Below, in pieces: positions 35,575-45,300 of a DNA stretch of 64,000 nt. Position numbers and translations under genes: made by a program. The notes beneath the pieces were generated by a model that worked only from the letters and a program-made list of their open reading frames with translations, did no database searches and was not told where the DNA came from. The first letter of the stretch is position 1. Each line of letters begins with the position of its first letter. The stretch comes from an uncultured Saprospiraceae bacterium (GTDB lineage: Bacteria; Bacteroidota; Bacteroidia; Chitinophagales; Saprospiraceae): NCBI GenBank assembly GCA_938016265.1, contig CALLWB010000017.1, forward strand, positions 110,299-174,298, written 5' to 3'.

Positions 35575-36258
35575 GTGAAGATTAATCGAACAAAAATTAT
35601 TAAACTATTCAAAAAATTGATGCTTGTTCATTTGGTGCTGCTCCTTTTCATTTTGCTGATTAGTTTTTACAAAGTAATTTATCAGCCAATCCAATTATTT
35701 GACGCTGCAAAGATCAACGCTCCTTACGATGTCGTCATTGTGCCTGGTCTTCCTTACGATGCTGGCAAGTGGAATCCATTGTTGAAATCAAGAATAGTAT
35801 GGGGGTGTCATTTGTATCAGCAAGGACATGCTAAGAATATTATTTTCTCGGGTTCTGCTGTCTATACGCCTTATCAGGAGGGAGCGGTGATGAAGATGTA
35901 CGCCCAGAAACTAGGGCTCCCAGATTCTGTTTTGTATGCAGAAGTCCAAGCAGAACACAGCACAGAAAACCTCTGGAATTGCACTAAGATGGCCAAAAAA
36001 CTAGGCTTCAAAAAGATCGCACTAACCACTGATCCATTTCAGAATATGTTCTTGATGAGTTTTGGTAAAAAAAAGGGATTGGAGGTGGATTATATCCCGT
36101 TTGTTTTATCGAAAGTGCATTACCTGGAAAAGCCAGATTTCGAAATCGATCCTTCTTCTGCTCGTGTGGAGAATTTTGTGTCTATTAAGGACCGGGAGAC
36201 GTTTTGGGAGCGACTGGGCGGAACACGTGGGGACAATATTGATTATGAATCCAAGTAG
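35575..36258 (+). CDS. YdcF/SanA family (DUF218) membrane-anchored protein
   Basis: The 227-residue protein has one N-terminal membrane helix (about 14-36) and a DUF218 domain: YDVVIVPGLPYDAGKWNP near 50, IIFSGSAVYTPYQEGAVM near 95, and AEHSTENLWNCTKMAKKLGFKKIALTTDPFQ (split near 125-157). Family members such as SanA and YdcF act at the envelope, but their reaction is not established. The start is GTG at 35575; no ATG start gives the complete anchor. It does not form an obvious operon with its neighbours. Confidence 0.82.
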   Translation: MKINRTKIIKLFKKLMLVHLVLLLFILLISFYKVIYQPIQLFDAAKINAPYDVVIVPGLPYDAGKWNPLLKSRIVWGCHLYQQGHAKNIIFSGSAVYTPYQEGAVMKMYAQKLGLPDSVLYAEVQAEHSTENLWNCTKMAKKLGFKKIALTTDPFQNMFLMSFGKKKGLEVDYIPFVLSKVHYLEKPDFEIDPSSARVENFVSIKDRETFWERLGGTRGDNIDYESK

Positions 36259-36316
36259 CTGTTCAATTAAAGGGAGTAAACATTTGGGTGGTTTGTTCAT
36301 TTGAGATTACTCCAAA

Positions 36317-36357
36317 ACAAAAAAGGCAGCTACTACCCTATTAGTAATAGCCACCTT
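36317..36357 (-). terminator. Probable terminator after the giant repeat protein gene
   Basis: On the minus strand GGTGGCTATTACTA pairs with TAGTAGCTGCC with a 3-nt bulge and two G-T pairs. TTTTTTGTTTT follows. It lies about 22 bp past the stop codon. Confidence 0.65.
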
Positions 36358-36379
36358 TATTATCTATCGATCTGTGTTT

Positions 36380-39300
36380 CTAATTCGTAATCTTACTAAA
36401 TTTTTTCGTTGTCTTTAATCCATTTTCAAAGGAAAAGTATAGGAAGTAATTGCCTGCGGCCAATTGCTCTACATTTATAGATTTCCTATTAAATCCTTCT
36501 TCCACCTTGACATTGGTACTTATTACTACACGACCAAGTGCATCAAGAATCTGCAACTGAGAAGAACCTGCTAATTCAGAATTGAACTGGATATAAAGTT
36601 TTTCGGTACTTACTGGATTTGGATATAGATCAAAGTAAATTCCAATCTCTGCGCATTCTGATTGCAAGATAATGACATCAGAAAACTCAAAACTGCCATC
36701 CAGGTCTACCATCTTCAATCGGTAGTAGTTTGTGCGTGCCGAAACGGTATTTATGAAACTATAATTCTGCAGAGTGACCGAGTTTCCTATGGCATCTACT
36801 TTTCCAATTGCCTCATAGTTTTCACCATCCCTACTATACTGTATTTCAAAATGTCGGACATCAATTTCAGTGGACGTAGACCATTCTAATTTGTGATCAC
36901 ATCCCTCCTGCGTTCCTTTAAAGGCTACTAGTTCAAGAGGTAGTGCGAGGTCATATCCAAATATCTGATCTGAGTTTTCTTCTCCTGGCCCAAGGATATA
37001 AGTGGAGGAGTTATCATTGTTGCCATCCGGGTCCGAAACATTTCCTAATCCTTCTAGCGGATTTCCGAGCAAAAAGTTGGAAGGATCTACCGTTATCGTA
37101 TATTCACCTTGAGGAAGATCACCAAATCTATAGTTACCGGCACTATCCGTATATGCGGTGTCTATTGGATTGCCCAAATCATCGTATAAAACGACCATCA
37201 CATTTTCAATCGGCATATTCGTCGCATCATTCCAAATATAGTCTCCAATACTTCCTAGTTCAGCATATTCGAAATCCTGATCAAGGTCATTTTCGCCAGC
37301 CTCAAGTGAAATTGCAGATGAAGAGTCATTGCCGCCATCAGGATCAACAACATTGCCTAGTCCTTCTAGTGGATTGCCCGCATCAAAGTTAGTTGGATCT
37401 ACCGTTACTACGTAGTTCCCTGCTGGAAGATCATCAAACAGATAGGTACCTGTTGCATTCGTATAAGCTGTATCTAATGGATTGCCCATATCGTCGTACA
37501 ATACCACCATCACTCCTGCAATCGGACCTCCAGTATCATTATTGAGAATGCTGTCTCCGATGGATCCAGTAGTGCCATATTCAAAATCCTGATCCAGGTT
37601 ATCTTCTCCAACACCTAATGTAACTGCGGAGGTATTATCCAACCCACCATCAGGGTCAACCACATTATCAAGCCCTTCTAACGGATTACCCGCATCAAAG
37701 TTAGATGGATCAACAGTTACTGTATAGTCTCCTGCTGGTAAATCGTCGAATAAATATTGGCCCAAGGCGTCGGTGTAAGCAGTATCCAATGGATTGCCCA
37801 AGTCATCATACAAGACCACCATCACACCAGCAATTGGGTCTCCCAAATCATTGTTAAGAATAGTATCTCCTATTGATCCAGTGGTGGAATAACCAAAGTC
37901 CTGGTCTAAATTGTCCTCGCCAGCGCCCAATGTTACCGCAGAGGTGTTATCTAATCCTCCATCAGGATCAACAACATTATCTAACCCGAATAGTGGACTA
38001 CCAGGATTAAAGTTTGTTGGATCGATTGCTACAACATAATCATCTGCTGGTAAGTCGTCAAATAGATACATTCCAGTAAAATCAGTATATGCCGTATCCA
38101 GTGGATTGCCCATGTCATCATACAAGACAACCATCACTCCAGCAATCGGCGTATTATAATCATCATTCCAAATATAATCTCCGATTGATCCAAGCTCAAT
38201 GTATTCAAAGTCCTGATCCAAGTTGTCTTCTCCTACTCCCAACGTTACCACGGAGGTATTATCATTCCCTCCATCAGGATCAACATTGTTTGTAAGTCCT
38301 TCCAAAGGATTGCCCGCATCAAAATTAGATGGATCGATGGTTATTAGATAATCGTCTGCAGGTAGGTCGTCAAACAAATACATTCCTAATGCATCTGTAT
38401 ATGCGGTATCTAATGGATTGCCCATATCATCATATAGAACTACCATCACTCCTGCTATTGGATCGCCGGTATCGTTGTTAAGTACAGTATCTCCAATTGA
38501 ACCAAGTTCCATGTATCCAAAGTCTTGATCGAGATTATCCTCACCAGCTCCTAATGTTACTGCCGATGTATTGTCATTGCCTCCATCAGGATCAGTAGAA
38601 TTGTCTAATCCTTCTAGTGGATTGCCTGCATCAAAATTGGTTGGATCTACCGTGACCACGTAGTCATCAGCGGGTAAATCATCGAATAGATACAGGCCCA
38701 TTGCATCGGTATATGCGGTATCTAATGGATTGCCCATATCATCATATAGAACAACCATCACTCCTGCTATTGGAACTCCAGTGTTATCATTTATAATGGT
38801 GTCCCCAATACTTCCTAATGGCTCGTAGCCAAAATCTTGATCCAAATTGTCTTCGCCAGCTCCAAGTGTTACAGAAGAACTATCATCAGTCCCACCATCA
38901 GCATCAAAAGTCTGTGCATAATCTTCCAGCGGTGAACCAGAATCATAGTTACTAGGATCTACGGTTACTGTGTAATCTCCAGCTGGTAATTCGTCAAACA
39001 AGTACAGTCCGTCCATATCAGTATAGGCAGTATCCAAGGGATTACCCATATCATCATATAGTACGACCATCACACCAGCAATTGGGTCTTCAGAACCATC
39101 CTGCACGCCATTACCATTTAGGTCTTCCCAAATGTAGTCGCCAATAGAACCAAGCTCCTCATATCCAAAGTCTTGATCTAGGTTATCTTCTCCTGCTGCT
39201 AACGTAACCGCGGATGTATTGTCAAAGCCACCATCAGGATCAGTAGAGTTTCCAAATCCTTCTAGCGGATTGCCAGCATCAAAATTGGAAGGATCTACCG

Positions 39301-42300
39301 TTACTGCATAGTCTCCAGCAGGAAGATCATCGAACAGGTAGTTACCCATGGCATCTGTGTATGCAGTGTCCAATGGAATGCCCATGTCATCATACAAGAC
39401 GACCATCACACCAGCAATTGGTGCACCAGTATCATCATTTACAATCAAATCTCCAATGCTTCCTAATGGCTCATAGCCAAAGTCCTGATCTGTATTGTCT
39501 TCCCCTGCTGCTAAGTCATAAGTAGAACTATTGTCTGTTCCTCCATCAGCATCAAACGTCTGACCATACGCTTCTAAAGGTGCTCCCGGATCAAAGCTTG
39601 AGGGATCTATCGAAATGGTATATTCACCTGCTGGTAAATCGTCAAACAAATACAGTCCATCCATATCAGTATAGGCGGTATCCAGTGGATTGCCCATATC
39701 ATCGTACAGGACAACCATGACACCTGCTATTGGGTCTTCAGATCCATCCTGAACGCCATCGCCATTTAGATCTTCCCAGACATAATCACCAATAGAACCT
39801 AATTCCATATAGCCAAAGTCCTGGTCTAGGTTATCTTCTCCTGCAGCAAGCGATACGGCTGATGAATTGTCATTTCCTCCATCAGGATCAGTTGAGTTAT
39901 CAAATCCTTCTAATGGATTGCCAGGATCAAAATTGGTTGGATCTACTGTTACTACATAATCACCCGCTGGTAAATCATCGAATAGATAATTGCCCATTGC
40001 ATCCGTGTATGCTGTATCTAGTGGATTGCCCATGTCATCATATAGAACTACCATTACGTTTTCTATTGGATCGCCTGTATCATCATTCACAATAAGATCT
40101 CCTATACTTCCTAGTGACTCATAACCAAAGTCCTGGTCTAAGTTGTCCTCTCCTGGGGCTAGAGACACGTCAGAAGTACTGTCGAGTCCGCCATCTGGAT
40201 CGCTGCTATTGCCCATATCTTCTAATGGTCCGCCGGCATCAAAGTTTATCGGATCTATTGTTACAGAATAGTCTCCTGTAGGTAAATCGTCAAATAGATA
40301 ATTGCCATCAATATCTGTATAAGCGGAATCCAATGGATTGCCCATATCGTCATATAAGACCACAAGGACGCCTTGTATCGGATCATTGGTATCTGTATTC
40401 CATACATAATCTCCAATACTTCCTAACGCTCCATATTCAAAATCTTGATCTAGGTTGTCTTCTCCAGCCGCGAGTGTTACCGCAGAAGAGTTGTCCATAC
40501 CACCATCAGGGTCGACCAATTGATCTAGCCCCTCTAATGGACCACCAGTATCAAAATTGGATGGATCTACTGTTATTGTATAATCACCAGCTGGCAGATT
40601 ATCAAAGAGATAATTTCCTGCGGCATCTGTGTATGCTGTATCTAATGGATTCCCCATATCATCGTATAGAATAACCATTACATTTTCAATCGGATCACCA
40701 GAATCGTTGTTGCCAATATAGTCTCCGATTGTTCCGCATTGAATCTCGGAAACGGTAAATATTGGAGAAGTAAATGGACAAGCCTCCGGCACAGAATAAA
40801 CGACATAATAATCACCAGGAGCAGTAGCGACATACTCTTCTTCCCCACTTACGAATAAGTCGGGAGTTCCTGGATTGATCATATACCATTGGTAGGTGGA
40901 AAAACCTGGTGCTGAAGTTAGGATTGCGGTATCTGTTCCGCTATCACATATATCATCATCTCCTCCAGCAACTCCTGTTGGTGCAGGTTGGAAAAATAAG
41001 GTAACATCGTCCATTTTTTCACATCCACCAGGGAATGTAACTGTAGCGGTATAGGTGGTAGTAGCATCAAGATCGCAAACTTCAGGATTGAAATCTGTTG
41101 GATCATCTAAAAAGTCAGATGGTGTCCATAATACGGTTGCACCAGCTGCTGCATTCGCAGGTAAACTAAGGTTCAGTTTAGTGCACGTTCCTTCGCAAAC
41201 GCCTTTATCTTTTCCAGCATCAACCTCCAAATCTGTGATATTGTTGATTTCTATAGTCTCTGTTACGGAGCAGCCGCCTGTTCCCGTTTCGAAGGATACC
41301 ACCAAAGGCTCCTCTACTCCAACGCCGTCGTTTAAACAAATTGTGACGGTACTTCCACTTTGGGAAATTGTGGGGTTGGTATATGGTATCGGTTCTCCTT
41401 CTAGTCTAAATTCTGAGGTTGCCCAATTGTGCTTAGGATCTTTGAACAATCTGAAATGTTGTCCAATGATAGTGTTAGGCAGAATTTCTTCTTGAATGAA
41501 GGGACCGTCAGCTCCAGTAAAGTCGTGGCCTGAATTTATCCATGTTACACCATCCATAGAATATTCCAATTCTAAATTTCCACTAGTATAAACTTCAATT
41601 ACATTTGACCAACCTGCGATTAGTCCACCACCGAGGTAGAATCGATCTACAGCTACTGGAGCATCATAATGTGCAATCATATAGGCTAAATCGTCATCTG
41701 GGTAGTTTGCAATAAGTGCATTTTCCGTGCTTGGCAAAATAGAATTATTTTGCATGGCTTCTGCAGTAATACCTGCTACCCCATTAGGTGATGGTAGAGT
41801 ATAAGGGCTAGAACGATTCCAATCTATTTCCAATTCATACAATATTCCTGTTGCGCCTTTTATACTATCCGGCTGATTAAATTCTACAGATTCACAAAGT
41901 TCTAAATCAAAGCACGCTCCTTCGCACATGGCAATTGGGCCATCAATATCTTTTAGTGCTTTGCTGCTAATGTTGTTGATGAATTCTTCCTGACGGTCAC
42001 AGCCGCAAGTTGAGCCATAACTTAACTCAAACACTAAGGGACAAGATTGGTAAGTTGGAACCACAACGGTACCAGTGACTGTGACTGAACTATTGTCAGA
42101 AACGCTGAACATACCTGTCGTCGTACCTGCTAACTCATCAATGTCAGGGGTTACCAAAGTATTCCCATCAGAATCAACAAAAAGATTGATAGTGAAGGGT
42201 TGGTTAACAACATCAGCCCCCATATGGTTAATGGTGTATTCATAGTATAAAGTGGTATTGTCATCATCAGAAGGACAATCGGTGTAAATTGCGATATTCT

Positions 42301-45300
42301 CCGCAACGAAAGGAGCCGTTAGCTCTAGGTCTATCGTTGAATTGATTGAATTTTCTACATATACGGTGCACGGAGTCATTGTTTCTTGACAGATTATTCC
42401 TTGTACTTCGGTATTTACACTTACTTTTATTGGAATTTCTCCGCATTCCATAGAGTTAGGAAGGCTGGTATCAAAGGTAAATGCTAGAACACCATTTTTT
42501 GTAATTCCAGGAGGCACATCGAAATTGATAACGGTATTTCCTCCTGCATCTGTGCTTTCTACTTGATTTGCTGTAAAACCAGCCGGTGCTGAAACTTGGA
42601 AAGTAGCTGTTTGGTAGGCTAACAAAGGAGGCAATATTACTTCTCCTTTACTACTAGCATCTGTTGTACCAGTAGGAGAAATATTTATCCCCTTTACGGT
42701 GACTGTTGATAGGCCACAGCTTATGTCTGATGGTTCTGCAAAGAATAAAAACTGTGCATAGTCTGCAGGATCAGCACCATTAACTACAATCGGTGCAGTT
42801 TGTTTTACATCGACTGGTGTAGGGTTGCCACAATTGTCTTCTCCGGTTACTTTATATCGTGCCGTTGATCCTGAAATAAAATCACAAGCTGTTTTAACCT
42901 TAAATCGTAAAGCGACTTTGTTAGAATCCGTAGTTGCTGTTGTAGCAGAGATACCAGATAAACCATTTGCTGACAGATAGGCATCTATATCTGCTATGTT
43001 TATCGTGTAGGCATCTCCGTAAGCATTGTCAAGGGCTGCAACTCTTGTTAAATCATTTATCACTGAAGTCCAGGAATTTTTCACAACTGGTCCATGCGGA
43101 TAAGCAAATTCCGTAAAACCTGGAACAAATTCAAAACCTTGAGTTGGCAACCATATTGTATATTCCTGATTTGTATTTAGACCAACACGAACATTATTTA
43201 ACTGAATGCTCAAATATAATTCTGAACAAAGATCCGTGGTCGTTGGAACGTCAAACCATTGTGACTGAAGTTCTGAAGGATAAAGTTCATATAAATATTG
43301 AATTTTAGCAGAAGCGCAATTATTTGCTCCATCAAACGATTCTCCAATAAGCAATTCGCCACGATCTGCAGCAGGTATACATCCAGAATAAGTTTCTAGT
43401 TCTATTCTTGCAACATCCAATCCTGCCGGGCAATAAAGTAGCTCTGTTTCTATATCATACATTGCCGACGCCTGTGGAGCTAAGCTTAATGGTCCTGGAA
43501 AGAAATAAGTTATAGCAGTTGGTGTATTGTTTACTACCGTAGGCGTAATAGGCAAACCTCCTGGCTGCTCCGTGATACTTACTAAACCAATATTATTGGG
43601 TACTGTTAATTGATGTCCTACGTTATCATGAGGAGTTCCTCCGGGGTTTGCTCCTGAGTTGAGGACAGTATAGGTGTTGGTTTGTGTCGCTCCTATAGCT
43701 GGTACTATTTGAGTAGTAAGTGAAGGAATCAAATCTGCAATAACTGACGTGTTGTTTGTTACTGAAATACCGTTCTGAACAAAAGTCATAGTATCCACAC
43801 CTGATACATCACAGTAGTTGTCTAAAAAGCCCCATGGAACTGTATATTCTGTAAAACTGGCCTCATAAGGACAAAGTTTTCCAACATCATATCGGACGGT
43901 AATTTGATTGGTATGCCCTTGACCAAATCCAATTTGCGGAAGCCCAGTTTCATCGAATAGAATATGTCCTGCTCCTATTGGATCAGAATAACAATAGTTT
44001 GTACCACTAACTAATTGACAATTGGTGTTTGCATCATAGCCCGAACTGGAAATTGGGGTAACTAAATCATAATTTCCGGTGGCTGGGTTGAAGGAAACAA
44101 CTTCCTCCGTTCCTTCGATCAAATAAGTTGCACCGACAAATGGAGATTGTAAATCTTCAATTTGGAATACGGGTCTGAATTCATCTTGATACCAAAGTGG
44201 GTCAACTCCACCTACCGTAAATGTGTGTTCATAGGTATCCGTACAATCTTCAAGTGTAGCTGCAGTATTCATATTTACCTCCTGGCAATCAAAGTATATT
44301 GGAATTAAAGGCCGGTTGCAATTAATCCCATCGGACCCCCAATCAGGTAATAAACTTAGGACATCCCCACGTCTTACTCCCCAAGAATCACCACTTACAA
44401 ATGCTTGGTCTTCGCCGGAATCACAACCTAGAGTTAAATAGTCATTTTCCATTATTATAGCCTCAAACTCTAGGATTAAGGTATCTCCAACATTCCAAGT
44501 ATCTGGATAGAAACTCATACATGGATCGTGTTTTACCAAAAACATATGATCGGAATGTGCATCAGCATACCAACGACCGTTATAGGCCGGATTGTCTACT
44601 CCTTCATAGCCTTGTGAACTTTGCGATTCAAGAGTGCAACTTGGAGTTATGTATGATCCAGCTCCTCCACCGCCATCAGCATCATAAAAAGAAGATTTTA
44701 AAGTTGACTGATCAACTTCCCATTTATATTGGAGTGTAAAACTCCCAAGTGACCCTGTGAGCGTTTCCTGTGAAAGGAAAATACGATTCAATACACTGTC
44801 TAACTGCAAGTTGTCATACGTTGGTGTTGTTGCTATCCTAACAGTGATCGTGTCATGGTTCAAATATCTAAATAAATCCACGGGATCAGTTAGGTCTGCT
44901 TCAGTAATCCTTGAAGTCATTGACGGATCTGTATATCCTAATGATTTTCGTTTTACTACAAGGGAATTGCTAAGAGCACATGGCAGTCCACAACCAGGGT
45001 AATCAATCTGCACAACATATTGCTCGCAACTTTTTATAATAGTACAACTGCAGCCAGCATCTGTGCACCCTTGAACAACTTTCGAGGACATAGTTAGGTA
45101 CCGAGTTGGTGATAGACAATCGTTTACTTCCAAATTATATTGATACAACTTTTCAGTGGCATTGTTTTCATCCCCTGCCATGATGGTGAGAATCTTTTGG
45201 CCAGGAGCTGTTCTTACTAAAGATACATCACCATCAGGAATGGCTGTACCGTCCCATGTTGCAGAGCCTAAAGTAAACTCAATATCTGCAATTACCGTAT

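Noticed and set aside
36953..40735. The long tandem array as a CRISPR or satellite
   Set aside because: It is fully open in one frame and encodes SdrD-B-like domains; the unit length of 312 or 336 bp is a multiple of three.
36943..41495. Plus-strand open frames of up to 149 codons opposite the giant gene
   Set aside because: They are antisense shadows created by the repeated codon pattern of the real gene and have no protein-like character.
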